Below, piece after piece: positions 7,789-16,716 of a stretch of 64,000 nucleotides of DNA (its first letter is position 1; the number at the start of each line of letters is the position of its first letter). The translations under genes and the position numbers were made by a program. The notes under the pieces are model-generated. The model worked only from the letters and a program-made list of their open reading frames with translations. It was not told the origin of the DNA and did no database searches. Source of the DNA: [Mycobacterium] vasticus (lineage in GTDB: Bacteria; Actinomycetota; Actinomycetes; Mycobacteriales; Mycobacteriaceae). Where the stretch lies: assembly GCF_020181595.1 (NCBI RefSeq), contig NZ_CP084028.1, positions 1,391,497-1,455,496 on the forward strand. Direction: 5' to 3'.

Positions 7789-9453
7789 TCAGGCGATGTC
7801 GCCGGCCGCGGTGCGCCCGGCGGCGCGTCCGGAGAAGATGCAGCCGCCCAGGAACGTGCCCTCCAGCGCCCGGTAGCCGTGTACCCCGCCGCCGCCGAAA
7901 CCGGCCACCTCACCTGCGGCATACAGACCGTCGATCGGCTTACCGTCACCGCCGAGCACCCGGGCACCCAGGTCGGTCTCCAAGCCCCCCAACGTCTTAC
8001 GGGTCAGGATGTGCAGCTTGACCGCGATCAGCGGGCCGGCGGCCGGATCGGTGAGCCGGTGTGGCGCCACCACCCGGCCCAGCCGGTCGCCCAGGTAGGC
8101 CCGGGCCCCGCGGATGGCAGTGATCTGGCCGTCCTTGCTGAATCGGTTGGCCACCTCGCGATCCCGCGCGGTGACCTCCGCCTCGACCGTCGCGTAGTCC
8201 AGCGGCGCCACCTCGGGCAGGTCGTTCATCGCCGCGACCAGTTCGCGCAGTGAACCGGCCTGCACGAAGTCCACCCCGCGGTCGACGAACGCCTGCACCG
8301 GTGGCGGTGGGCCCTTACGTGCCCGCGACGCGATCAGCTGTTTGAGGCTGCGCCCGGTCAGGTCCGGGTTCTGCTCCTGGCCGGACAGCGCGAATTCCTT
8401 CTCGATGATCTTCGCGTTGAGCACGAACCAGGTGTAGTCGTACCCGGAGCGGGCGATGTGCTCGAGCGTGCCCAGGGTGTCGAAACCGGGATACAGCGGC
8501 CCGGGCAGTCGCACGCCGGCGGCGTCCAGCCACAGCGGCGACGGGCCCGGAATGATCCGGATGCCGTGCCCCGGCCAGATCGGGTCGTAGTTGGTGATGC
8601 CCTCGGTGTAATGCCACATCCGGTCCCGGTTGATCACCCGGCCGCCGGCCGCCTCGGTGATCCCGATCATCCGGCCGTCGACGTGGGCGGGCACCCCGGC
8701 AAGCAGCTGGGACGGCACCCGGCCCATGCGTTCGGGCCAGTTCTGCCGCACCAGATCGAGGTTGCCGCCGATACCACCACTGGTCACCAGCACCGCAGAC
8801 GCGCGGAACTCGAATTCGCCCACCGTGTTCCGTGAGGACGCCACCCCGCGCGGCGCGGCGCTGGGTTCCAGCACGGCCCCACGCACCCCGGTCACCCGAC
8901 CGCCGTCGACAATCAGCTCGTCCACCCGGTGGCGATGCGCGAAGCGGACTTTGGGGTGCTCGCGCAGTCGGCGCGCGAACATCTCCACCAGGGCGGGACC
9001 GGTTCCCCAGGTGATGTGGAACCTGGGCACCGAGTTGCCGTGCCCGATAGCGCCGTAGCCGCCGCGCTCAGCCCAGCCGACCAGTGGGAACACCTTCAGC
9101 CCGCGGGCTCGCAGCCAACTGCGCTTCTCGCCGGCGGCGAAGTCGACGTAGGCGTGCGCCCATTGCCGCGGCCAGTGGTCTTCGGCCCGGTCGAAGCCGG
9201 CGGTGCCCAGCCAATCCTGCAGTGCCAGTTCGTGACTGTCGCGCACTCCCAGCCGGCGCTGCTCGGGGCTATCGACGAAGAACAGGCCGCCGAAGGACCA
9301 GAACGCCTGCCCGCCCAGGTTCGCGCTGTTCTCCTGGTCGACGATCAGCACCCGCCGGCCGCGATCGGCCAGTTCGCACGCCGCCACCAGGCCGGCCAGA
9401 CCCGCACCGACGACGATCGCATCGGCATCCGCGCTACCGCTCATGGCGGTCAA
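7789..9453 (-). CDS. FAD-binding dehydrogenase (3-ketosteroid dehydrogenase-like flavoprotein)
   Basis: The 554-residue flavoprotein has a Rossmann FAD site at the N-terminus (DAIVVGAGLAGLVAACELA, about residues 10-28), an ENSANLGGQAFWSFGG motif typical of the fumarate reductase/KstD superfamily, and a C-terminal GLYAAGEVAGFGGGG flavin-binding motif. It corresponds to Rv0785. Family members of this KstD-like subgroup have no settled substrate. Its start is 10 bases from the end of the next upstream gene, so it is probably cotranscribed with the deacetylase-like gene. Confidence 0.88.
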   Translation of the reverse strand: MTAMSGSADADAIVVGAGLAGLVAACELADRGRRVLIVDQENSANLGGQAFWSFGGLFFVDSPEQRRLGVRDSHELALQDWLGTAGFDRAEDHWPRQWAHAYVDFAAGEKRSWLRARGLKVFPLVGWAERGGYGAIGHGNSVPRFHITWGTGPALVEMFARRLREHPKVRFAHRHRVDELIVDGGRVTGVRGAVLEPSAAPRGVASSRNTVGEFEFRASAVLVTSGGIGGNLDLVRQNWPERMGRVPSQLLAGVPAHVDGRMIGITEAAGGRVINRDRMWHYTEGITNYDPIWPGHGIRIIPGPSPLWLDAAGVRLPGPLYPGFDTLGTLEHIARSGYDYTWFVLNAKIIEKEFALSGQEQNPDLTGRSLKQLIASRARKGPPPPVQAFVDRGVDFVQAGSLRELVAAMNDLPEVAPLDYATVEAEVTARDREVANRFSKDGQITAIRGARAYLGDRLGRVVAPHRLTDPAAGPLIAVKLHILTRKTLGGLETDLGARVLGGDGKPIDGLYAAGEVAGFGGGGVHGYRALEGTFLGGCIFSGRAAGRTAAGDIA

Positions 9454-9463
9454 CCGTAACGGT

Positions 9464-10177
9464 TCAGGCGCTGAGCCCGGAGGCCACCTCGGCCGGGGAC
9501 ATGGGCCAGCGATAGCGCTCCGGCCGGCAGCCGTGCGCCAGGGCGGTGTCCACCGCGTCGAGCATGGCCGCGGCCACCGCGCGATCGCCGAGCTGACGCG
9601 CCCCGACCGACAGTCGCACCATCCCGCCTCGCCGGGCGATGCGTTCGCTGGTCGCGACCGCCAGGTGGCCCCACCAGGGGGCTTTCGGGAATCCGGATCC
9701 GATACCGAGGACCCGGGCCCGCTCGGTGCGGCCGGTCACCAGGTCGGTCACCCCGTGCAGGCCGGCGAGTAACCGGAATCCGTTGCGGGGCAAGGCGGTC
9801 ACTGTTCCCTGCGACACCGTCCAGCCGGGTGCGGCGAACAGCCGGGTCCGCAGCCCCAGGTGTTCGAGTGCCCGGTCGGCGCCGAGCAGCCGCAGGTTCG
9901 CCTCGTGGGCGGGCAGCGAGGCGAATTCGCCGCGGCGCCTCTTGGTGGCGGCCTCGTCGAAGCCGTGCAACACGATCGCGGCGCCGTCGGCCCGCCGTCG
10001 CCGCAGCCAGTCGGCGGTGTCCGGGTCGCGGTCCAGCCGGTAGTCCGCACCCAGTCGCGGCGCCACCAGCAGTGACACCGGAACGCCGCGGACGTCCAGC
10101 TGCGCGCAGAACGTCTCGGCATCGGCGCAGCTGCGTGCCTCGATCCCGGAGACGGAGACGATCAGTTGTCCGGTCAC
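9464..10177 (-). CDS. DUF2334 / polysaccharide deacetylase-like protein
   Basis: The 237-residue protein begins MTGQLIVSVSGIEARS and carries VSLLVAPRLG and a HGFDE motif near residue 92, which resemble the metal-binding segments of divergent NodB-like deacetylases grouped in DUF2334. A later FAAPGW segment fits the same fold. There is no signal peptide, so it is probably cytosolic. It is immediately upstream of the FAD dehydrogenase gene and corresponds to Rv0784. The enzymatic role is an inference from distant family resemblance. Confidence 0.75.
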   Translation of the reverse strand: MTGQLIVSVSGIEARSCADAETFCAQLDVRGVPVSLLVAPRLGADYRLDRDPDTADWLRRRRADGAAIVLHGFDEAATKRRRGEFASLPAHEANLRLLGADRALEHLGLRTRLFAAPGWTVSQGTVTALPRNGFRLLAGLHGVTDLVTGRTERARVLGIGSGFPKAPWWGHLAVATSERIARRGGMVRLSVGARQLGDRAVAAAMLDAVDTALAHGCRPERYRWPMSPAEVASGLSA

Positions 10178-10238
10178 GCCACCAGTGTGACGACCGCAGG
10201 TGTCCGGCCGGTGACGTCGAGGAAGACGTCACCTGGCG

Positions 10239-11582
10239 CTACGGGGCCATCCAGCGGTTGTTGTGGTAGGCCGGATCGGTGCTGGTGGTCGCGATCGCCC
10301 GCAACCGTTCCAGGTCGTGGGGATGCAGGTTCGGCACCCTGGCCAGCGAGTCCAGCAGCAGGTCGGCTTGTTCCTGCAGCGCGGGAAGGTGCTCGCTGCG
10401 GCCCGCCTGTTCAACGTGGGCGATCAGCATTCGCACCACCCGCAGGATCGTCGCCGCCACCCGGGGTTGGCCGGGGGCGACGTGTCGGAGCTGGTCGAAT
10501 CCGTGTGCGATGTACTCCTGGGGGTCGAGTTCCCAGGGCCGCAGCAGAACTCGCCCGTCCGGCCCGGCCACCGCCGGCGGTCGCGGCGGCACCACCAGCA
10601 GCCGGCGCAGCAGGCTGCCGACCCGGAGCGTCGCCTCCACGGCGGTGGTGGGGTCGTTGATCGCCGCGCTCAGCGCGCGCAGGCCGATGTCGACAAGCTG
10701 ACGGAAGGCGAAGTCGATGTCCTCCTGCATGGTGCGGCTTCCGCTGACCACGATCGCGCGGGTCAGCTTGTCCTGCAATCGATCCGGATGCCCCGGTGTC
10801 GGCCATATCGTGACCAGCGGCTGTCCCCGGTGAATGTAGGCACCGACGCGGGTGTCGAGCCTGATCGTGGCGTTGGGCGGGATCAGGGCCAGCAGCCGAT
10901 CGGTGCGGACCTGGCTGACCCAGCCGTTGCCGGGAGAGTCGAGCCGCAACGCATCCGGCGGCGCATCCATGTCTGTGACGTGGACCGGTTGTTCGTCGGC
11001 GGCCGCGGCCGCGACGGCGTCGATCACCATCGAGCCCTCCGCCGCGATCTCGCGCACCACCTGCCCGACCTCCAGCCGATGGGCCAGATGGTCGACGTGG
11101 GCGATGATCGTGATCACGGTGCCGATCGTCAGCACCACCGCGACCGTCACGGTCAGCGGCGGCGCCGGTGACGGCGAGCTTCCGTCGAGGTCGGGCAGGC
11201 TCAGCACGCAATACACGAACGTCGCAACCAGCAGGCCTATCACGACCTGGCTGAGCCGGTCCCGGATGAACCAGCGCATCACCCGTGGCGACAGCTGCGA
11301 GCTGGCCAGCTGCAGGCTCACGATGGTCAGCGAGAAGATGACCCCCGCGGTGGTGATCGTCGCACCGGCGATGGTGGACAACAGCGTGGTGGCCACGCCG
11401 CTGTCCATCTTCAGCAGGAACCGCGGCGACGGGCCGACATACCGCTCCGCGGCGCGCACACCGACCGCCAGCGCCATGCCGCCCAACACGATCACCAACG
11501 GCAGCGCGAACAGGCTCTCGCGAAACCGGTAGGCCAACGCCGCCGCTCGCACACTCGGGAAACGCTCCGAGCGGGTCTGCAT
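10239..11582 (-). CDS. DUF2254 integral membrane protein
   Basis: The 447-residue protein has about four hydrophobic segments in the first 170 residues (LPLVIVLGGMALAVGV; TTLLSTIAGATITTAGVIFSL; VVIGLLVATFVYCVLSL; VTVAVVLTIGTVITIIAHV). A large soluble C-terminal part contains RALSAAINDPTTAVEA, a conserved DUF2254 stretch. The start at 11582 overlaps the peroxidase stop by one base (TGATG), showing translational coupling; the upstream extension of the open frame is antisense-like sequence within the peroxidase gene. The function of the family is unknown. It does not match an M. tuberculosis gene I know at this position. Confidence 0.82.
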   Translation of the reverse strand: MQTRSERFPSVRAAALAYRFRESLFALPLVIVLGGMALAVGVRAAERYVGPSPRFLLKMDSGVATTLLSTIAGATITTAGVIFSLTIVSLQLASSQLSPRVMRWFIRDRLSQVVIGLLVATFVYCVLSLPDLDGSSPSPAPPLTVTVAVVLTIGTVITIIAHVDHLAHRLEVGQVVREIAAEGSMVIDAVAAAAADEQPVHVTDMDAPPDALRLDSPGNGWVSQVRTDRLLALIPPNATIRLDTRVGAYIHRGQPLVTIWPTPGHPDRLQDKLTRAIVVSGSRTMQEDIDFAFRQLVDIGLRALSAAINDPTTAVEATLRVGSLLRRLLVVPPRPPAVAGPDGRVLLRPWELDPQEYIAHGFDQLRHVAPGQPRVAATILRVVRMLIAHVEQAGRSEHLPALQEQADLLLDSLARVPNLHPHDLERLRAIATTSTDPAYHNNRWMAP

Positions 11583-12070
11583 CAGCCCGGCAGGACGGCC
11601 TCGATGGCGGCGATCACCTCGGGCGCATCGGGCACGGTGGTGGGCCGGAATCGATTGACCACGGCGCCGCCGGGGGCCAGCAGGAACTTCTCGAAGTTCC
11701 ACTGCACGTCACCGGCGGCCCCCTCGGCGTCGGCGGTCTTGGTCAGCTCCGCATACAGCGGGTGCCGGGCGTCGCCGTTGACGTCGGTCTTGGCCAGCAG
11801 CGGGAACGTCACGCCGTAGGTGGTGGAGCAGAAGGTCGCGATCTCCTCGGGCGTTCCCGGTTCCTGGCCCATGAACTGGTTGCACGGCACGCCGAGCACG
11901 GTCAGGCCGCGGCCGGCGTAGTCCTGCGCGAGCTGCTCCAGGGCGCCGTACTGCGGGGTGAGCCCGCACTTGGAGGCGACGTTGACGATCAGCACCGCCC
12001 GGTCCTGGTAGGAAGCCAACGAGGTGGGCTGCCCGTCGAGGGTGGTCAGAGGGATATCGGCGAGGCTCAT
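11582..12070 (-). CDS. Glutathione peroxidase family (thioredoxin-dependent) peroxidase
   Basis: The 162-residue thioredoxin-fold enzyme probably reduces hydroperoxides using thioredoxin or mycothiol systems, because mycobacteria lack glutathione. Cys appears in place of selenocysteine in VNVASKCGLTPQY (about residue 35). The PCNQFMGQEPG motif contributes the catalytic Gln, and WNFEKFL contains the Trp. The protein is cytosolic, with no signal peptide. It leads a two-gene operon with the DUF2254 protein and is divergent from a DoxX gene, suggesting a small oxidative-stress unit. Confidence 0.93.
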   Translation of the reverse strand: MSLADIPLTTLDGQPTSLASYQDRAVLIVNVASKCGLTPQYGALEQLAQDYAGRGLTVLGVPCNQFMGQEPGTPEEIATFCSTTYGVTFPLLAKTDVNGDARHPLYAELTKTADAEGAAGDVQWNFEKFLLAPGGAVVNRFRPTTVPDAPEVIAAIEAVLPG

Positions 12071-12149
12071 GGCCGCGACGTTACCCGCTGACAGCTTCCG
12101 GGTAGCGGCGTACGGTCATCGCAGGCGCACACATTGCGGGGAGGCCGTC

Positions 12150-12596
12150 ATGGCACCACTGCTCGCCCTGTTGGTGGGAACCATCGCGGCGCGGATCGCC
12201 GGTTGGCTGGGCATCTCCTACGTCGGCAGCTGGGTCAGCGCCCTGGCCGTCGGCCTGGCCGTCATGTTCGTGATCACCGGGGTAGCGCACTTCGTCTCCC
12301 CGCTGCGAACCGATCTGATCGCGATCGTGCCGCCGCAACTGCCCAAACCCGGGATGCTGGTCACCCTCACCGGGGTGCTGGAACTCCTCGGCGCGGTGGG
12401 TCTGCTGATACCCGCCACCCGGGTGGCCGCCGCGGTCTGCCTGTTGGGGCTGATGCTGGCGATGTTCCCGGCCAACGTCTACGCGTCGCGGATGCCGACG
12501 CCGCCGAAGTCGATGACCACGGAGCTCTCGGTGCGGATCGCCGAGGAGGTCGTCTTTCTGGCGGCGGCGCTGGTGGTCGCGATCGGCTCGGTCTAA
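12150..12596 (+). CDS. DoxX-like membrane protein
   Basis: The 148-residue protein has four predicted transmembrane helices, for example LALLVGTIAARIAG, VGLAVMFVITGVAHF, LVTLTGVLELLGAVGLLIP and [15 protein letters not shown]. It carries the DoxX-type GVLELLGAVGLLIPATR signature. DoxX proteins in mycobacteria can associate with oxidant-detoxifying enzymes, and here the divergent neighbour is a peroxidase. The ATG at 12150 was chosen because the first helix begins right after it. The last 4 bases overlap the convergent peptidase gene. Confidence 0.82.
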   Translation: MAPLLALLVGTIAARIAGWLGISYVGSWVSALAVGLAVMFVITGVAHFVSPLRTDLIAIVPPQLPKPGMLVTLTGVLELLGAVGLLIPATRVAAAVCLLGLMLAMFPANVYASRMPTPPKSMTTELSVRIAEEVVFLAAALVVAIGSV

Positions 12597-14713
12597 CCCG
12601 CGTCGCAACCGGCGGTCGCCAGCAGCCAGGCGTAGTGGAACGCGGTGTCCTTCCAGCGCTCGTAACGCCCGGAGATGCCGCCGTGGCCCGCCGTCATCTG
12701 CGTCTTCAGCAGAACCGGATTGCTGTCGGTCTTGGTGTGCCGCAGCGCCGCAACCCATTTCGCCGGTTCGACGTAATACACCCGGGTGTCGTGCAGTGAA
12801 GTGGTTGCCAGGATCGGCGGGTACCCGCGTTCGGTGACGTTCTCGTACGGCGAGTAGGACTTCATGTAGCGGTAGACGTCGTGATCGTCCAACGGGTTTC
12901 CCCATTCGTCCCACTCGGTGACGGTCAGCGGCAGCGACGGGTCCAGGATGGTAGTGAGCGGGTCGACGAACGGGACCTGCGCCACCACCCCGGCGAACAG
13001 TTGCGGTGCCAGGTTGGTGACCGCTCCCATCAGCAGACCGCCCGCGCTGCCACCCATCGCGACCAGGCCCCGTGGTGCACAGATGCCCGAGTCGATCAGG
13101 TGGCGCCCCGCGGCGACGAAGTCGGTGAAGCTGTTCTTCTTCTCCAACAGCTTGCCGCCCTCGTACCACAGCCGGCCCATCTCGCCGCCGCCGCGGACAT
13201 GGGCCACCGCGAACACCATGCCGCGGTCCAGCAGCGAGAGCCGGGCGATGGAGAAGTGCGGGTCTTCGCACATCTCGTAGGCGCCGTAACCGTAAATCAG
13301 TGCCGGAGCGGGTAGTTCGATACCCGCGCGGTGCACGATCGACACCGGGACCCGTGTTCCGTCCTCGGCCAGTGCCCAGTCCCGGTATTCGACGTAGTCC
13401 GCACTGCGGTAGTCCCCGAGCACCGGCTGCTCGCGCAGCATCGTGCGCTCTCCGGTCGCCAGGTCGATGTCGTAGACGCGCACCGGGGTGATGAAGGAGG
13501 TCGCACCCACCCGCAGCTTGGGGCCGTCCCAGTTCGGGTTGGCTCCCAGGCCCGCCGACGTCAGCTCGGTGTCGAAGGTGATCTCCTGCGGCGCTCGGTA
13601 TTGGCCGTCGGCACCGATCGGCCACAGCTGAATGCGCGGCAGCCCTTCGGCCCGGTAGCCGATCACCAGGTGATGCGCGAACGCGTCCACCATGTCCAGA
13701 CGCACGTCGTCACGTCCGGCGATCAGGGTCTCACTCGCGGTCGGGTCGCTCACCGGGGCCTGCACCAGGGTGAAGTTGACCGCACCGTCGTTGTGCAGCA
13801 TCAGGAATCGATCCTGGCCGCCCACGATCGCATGCTCGACGGAGTATTCGATGCCTTCCCGGCGGGGCAGCACCACGGCGAACTGCGCCTGCGGGTCGGC
13901 GGCGTCGGCGTAGCGCACCTCGGAGGTGATCGACGAACCGGCCGCGATCAGCACGTAGGCGTCGCTGCGGGTTCGGCCCACCGACAGCCAGAACCGTTCG
14001 TCCTCTTCGTGGTAGACCTGCTCGGCTTGCCGGCCCGCGCCGATCCGGTAGCGCCACACGGTGTCCGGGCGCCAGGCAGCGTCGACGGTGATGTAGTAGA
14101 CCGTGCTGTTGTCGGTCGCCCAGGTCACACCCGCGCCGATCCCGGCGATCTCGTCGGCGAGCAGCTCACCGGTGGATAAATCCTTGAACCGCAACGTGTA
14201 CCGCTCGTCCCCGACGACGTCGACGGAGTAGGCCAGGATATTGCCGTCCGGGCTGACACCGGCCGCCCCCAGCGCGAAGAAATCATGCCCCTGGGCTTCG
14301 ACATTCTGGTCGAGCAGCACCTGCTCGCCGGGAATCTCGGTGTCCTCGTCCAGATCCGGCGGAGTCCAGTCATCGGGATCTGCTACCGGACAGCGGCATT
14401 GGACGCCGTACTGCTTGCCCTCGAAGGTGCGCGCGTAATACCACCACTGGCCGCGGCGCGCCGGAACCGACAGGTCGGTCTCCTTGGTACGTGCCTTGAT
14501 CTCATCGAAGATGTTCTGCCGCAACGGTTCCAGGTGTGCGGTCACGGCATCGGTGTAGGCGTTCTCGGCCTCTAAGTGCGCGATCACCTCGGGGTCGGCC
14601 TTGTCGCGCAGCCATTCGTAGGGGTCGACGAAGACATCGCCGTGGTGGGTGCGGGTGGTCGCCACCCGCTTGGCCGACGGCGGCTCGGGCAGCGTCTGTG
14701 TTACCGCGGTCAT
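12593..14713 (-). CDS. ptrB: S9A-family oligopeptidase B (protease II)
   Basis: The 706-residue serine peptidase has an N-terminal beta-propeller and a C-terminal alpha/beta-hydrolase domain that cleaves short peptides after basic residues. The nucleophile is in [10 protein letters not shown] (about residue 550), and the catalytic His is in [13 protein letters not shown] near the C-terminus. The beginning, [16 protein letters not shown], is typical of the family. The start at 14713 overlaps the purC stop by 4 bases (ATGA). In M. tuberculosis the equivalent is annotated as two genes, ptrBa and ptrBb; here it is a single intact frame. It is cytosolic. Confidence 0.94.
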   Translation of the reverse strand: MTAVTQTLPEPPSAKRVATTRTHHGDVFVDPYEWLRDKADPEVIAHLEAENAYTDAVTAHLEPLRQNIFDEIKARTKETDLSVPARRGQWWYYARTFEGKQYGVQCRCPVADPDDWTPPDLDEDTEIPGEQVLLDQNVEAQGHDFFALGAAGVSPDGNILAYSVDVVGDERYTLRFKDLSTGELLADEIAGIGAGVTWATDNSTVYYITVDAAWRPDTVWRYRIGAGRQAEQVYHEEDERFWLSVGRTRSDAYVLIAAGSSITSEVRYADAADPQAQFAVVLPRREGIEYSVEHAIVGGQDRFLMLHNDGAVNFTLVQAPVSDPTASETLIAGRDDVRLDMVDAFAHHLVIGYRAEGLPRIQLWPIGADGQYRAPQEITFDTELTSAGLGANPNWDGPKLRVGATSFITPVRVYDIDLATGERTMLREQPVLGDYRSADYVEYRDWALAEDGTRVPVSIVHRAGIELPAPALIYGYGAYEMCEDPHFSIARLSLLDRGMVFAVAHVRGGGEMGRLWYEGGKLLEKKNSFTDFVAAGRHLIDSGICAPRGLVAMGGSAGGLLMGAVTNLAPQLFAGVVAQVPFVDPLTTILDPSLPLTVTEWDEWGNPLDDHDVYRYMKSYSPYENVTERGYPPILATTSLHDTRVYYVEPAKWVAALRHTKTDSNPVLLKTQMTAGHGGISGRYERWKDTAFHYAWLLATAGCDAG

Positions 14714-15606
14714 GCCCCGGGGCCGACCCAGTCGTCGAAGGACAGGCCCGAAATACGTTCGTAGGCTTCGATGTAGCGGGCGCGGGTCGCGTCGATGACG
14801 TCCTGCGGCAACGCCGGCGGCGGCAGCTCGCCGGCCCGGTCCCAGCCGGACTCCGGACCGGTCAGCCAGTTGCGCACGAACTGCTTGTCGAAGCTCTCCT
14901 GCACCACCCCGGCCCGATAGTGGTCGGCCGGCCAGTACCGCGACGAGTCGGGGGTGAACACCTCGTCGGCCAGGATCAGGTTGCCGTGCTCGTCGACGCC
15001 GAACTCGAACTTGGTGTCGGCGATGATGATGCCGCGGGTGAGCGCATGGTCGGCGGCCTGCACATAGGTCGCCATGGTCCGGTCGCGCAGCTGGCCGGCC
15101 CGCACCGGACCCACCAGGTCGATCACCTGCGCGAACGAGATGTTCTCGTCGTGTTCGCCGATCTCGGCCTTGGTGGCCGGGGTGAACACCGGGTTGGCGA
15201 ACTTGCTGGCCTCGACTAGTCCCGGCGGCAGCGGGATGCCGCAGAGCGAGCCGGTGCGCTGGTAGTCCAGCAGGCCCGAACCGGTCAGGTAGCCGCGCGC
15301 CACGCACTCGACCGGCATCATCTCCAACTGGCGGACCACCAGCGCCCGACCCAGTACCTCGTCGGGAATGCGGGGGTCATCCGGTGGGCCGGCCAGGTGG
15401 TTGGGCGCTTCGACCAGGTCGAAGAAGAACACACTCATCGCGGTCAGGATGCGGCCCTTGTCCGGGATCTGGCTGTCCAGGATGTAGTCGAACGCCGAGA
15501 TCCGGTCGGTGGCGACGAACAGCAGGTGCGACTCGTCGATCCGATACAGTTCGCGGACTTTGCCGCTGGCCAGGTGCTGGTATTCAGAGAGCGCGGGACG
15601 CGACAT
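14710..15606 (-). CDS. purC: Phosphoribosylaminoimidazole-succinocarboxamide synthase
   Basis: PurC joins CAIR and aspartate using ATP to form SAICAR, the eighth step of purine synthesis. The 298-residue length fits the family. Signatures include the N-terminal [13 protein letters not shown], the nucleotide-binding ATDRISAFD, the SAICAR synthetase pattern [13 protein letters not shown], and [14 protein letters not shown]. It is followed by the ptrB gene with a 4-base overlap, so the two are cotranscribed leftward. It corresponds to Rv0780. Confidence 0.97.
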   Translation of the reverse strand: MSRPALSEYQHLASGKVRELYRIDESHLLFVATDRISAFDYILDSQIPDKGRILTAMSVFFFDLVEAPNHLAGPPDDPRIPDEVLGRALVVRQLEMMPVECVARGYLTGSGLLDYQRTGSLCGIPLPPGLVEASKFANPVFTPATKAEIGEHDENISFAQVIDLVGPVRAGQLRDRTMATYVQAADHALTRGIIIADTKFEFGVDEHGNLILADEVFTPDSSRYWPADHYRAGVVQESFDKQFVRNWLTGPESGWDRAGELPPPALPQDVIDATRARYIEAYERISGLSFDDWVGPGA

Positions 15607-15658
15607 TGCGTCAGCCTATCCAGCACGAGGCTTCACCGGGTGTGTTGGGATCGGTTCC

Positions 15659-16297
15659 ATGACATCTCGGCTGCTGCCCTACGCCACCTCCCCCGCCCGC
15701 CTGCTGGCCCAACTGTTCAGCGACGTCGTCGTCGCGGCGTGGACCTTCGTCTGGGTGCTGGTCGCGCTGGCCGTGCACGGCGCGGTCGCCACGATCGCCG
15801 GCGTGGGCCGGCAGTTCGAGCGGGGCGCCAACGGAGTGGCCGAAAGCCTGGTCTCGGCCGGGCACAGCGCGGATCGCATTCCGCTGGTGGGTGACGCGGT
15901 GAGCAAGCCGCTGACCGCGGCCGGCGAGGCGGCGGTCGACATCGCCGGCGCAGGCCACAACCTCGACACCACCGCCGGATGGCTGGCCTACCTGCTCGCG
16001 GTGGCCGTCGCGGCACCGCCGATCCTGGCGGTGGCGATGCCGTGGCTGGCCCTGCGGCTGCGGTTCTTCCTGCGCAAGCGGGCGGTGCTGGCGCTGGCCG
16101 CCACGCCGGCCGGCACCGAGTTGCTGGCGTTGCGCGCACTGGCCACCCGGCCGCACCGCGCACTGACCGCGGTCAGCCCGGACCCGGTCGGGGCGTGGCG
16201 ACATCAGAACCTCGCCGTCATCTCCGGCCTCGCCGCTGTTGAGCTGGCCTCGGCCGGGCTGACGCGACATCCCCGATCGACGACCGCGGCGGGCTAG
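15659..16297 (+). CDS. Conserved membrane protein of unknown function
   Basis: The 212-residue protein has an N-terminal transmembrane segment (VVAAWTFVWVLVALAVHGAVATI, about residues 23-45) and a second one (LLAVAVAAPPILAVAMPWLAL, about residues 110-130). A loop between them is rich in Ala and Gly, and a cytosolic-looking C-terminus is rich in Ala and Leu. It matches the position and size of Rv0779c, for which no function is established. It diverges from purC by 52 bases and is followed 9 bases later by another small membrane protein gene. Confidence 0.8.
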   Translation: MTSRLLPYATSPARLLAQLFSDVVVAAWTFVWVLVALAVHGAVATIAGVGRQFERGANGVAESLVSAGHSADRIPLVGDAVSKPLTAAGEAAVDIAGAGHNLDTTAGWLAYLLAVAVAAPPILAVAMPWLALRLRFFLRKRAVLALAATPAGTELLALRALATRPHRALTAVSPDPVGAWRHQNLAVISGLAAVELASAGLTRHPRSTTAAG

Positions 16298-16306
16298 GCT
16301 GCCGGT

Positions 16307-16693
16307 GTGAACCTCGAGAAGGTGGTTTTCGGTTTCTTCGTGTTGTTGTCGGCGACATTGAATTTCGGGTTCTTCGTCGGCGACATCGGAGATCCGGTCA
16401 TCCACAACCCCTGGGAACTGTTCCTCGCCCTGATCGTCGCCTTCATCACCTCGATCCTGAAGTTCGGTGACCGCACCCAGCTCGGCGCGGTCCACCTGGC
16501 GACCAGCCTGGTCGCGCTGCTGCAGCTCGTCGGCGCGGCCGGGATGTGGGTCTACTACACCCAGGTCTCGGTCTACGGCCTGGACCAGCACGCGACGGCC
16601 AGCGTGGTGTCGCTGTCGGGTGGGGCGCTGCTGGCCAACATCGTGTCCGTCACTCTGCTGGTGGTCGAGACGTCCTCGTTCAGGCGTCGCTAG
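16307..16693 (+). CDS. Small four-helix membrane protein upstream of a potassium channel gene
   Basis: The 128-residue protein starts with GTG and is almost entirely membrane-embedded, with four segments: VVFGFFVLLSATLNFGFFV, LFLALIVAFITSILKF, VALLQLVGAAGMWVYYT and GALLANIVSVTLLVVE. The basic C-terminus SSFRRR should face the cytosol. It resembles small membrane proteins that sit beside TrkA-type channels (DUF6394-like, from memory). The channel gene begins 24 bases after its stop, so a role as an accessory subunit is plausible but inferred. Confidence 0.75.
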   Translation: MNLEKVVFGFFVLLSATLNFGFFVGDIGDPVIHNPWELFLALIVAFITSILKFGDRTQLGAVHLATSLVALLQLVGAAGMWVYYTQVSVYGLDQHATASVVSLSGGALLANIVSVTLLVVETSSFRRR

Positions 16694-16716
16694 TCGCCGA
16701 TAGCCGTCCTTGACCG

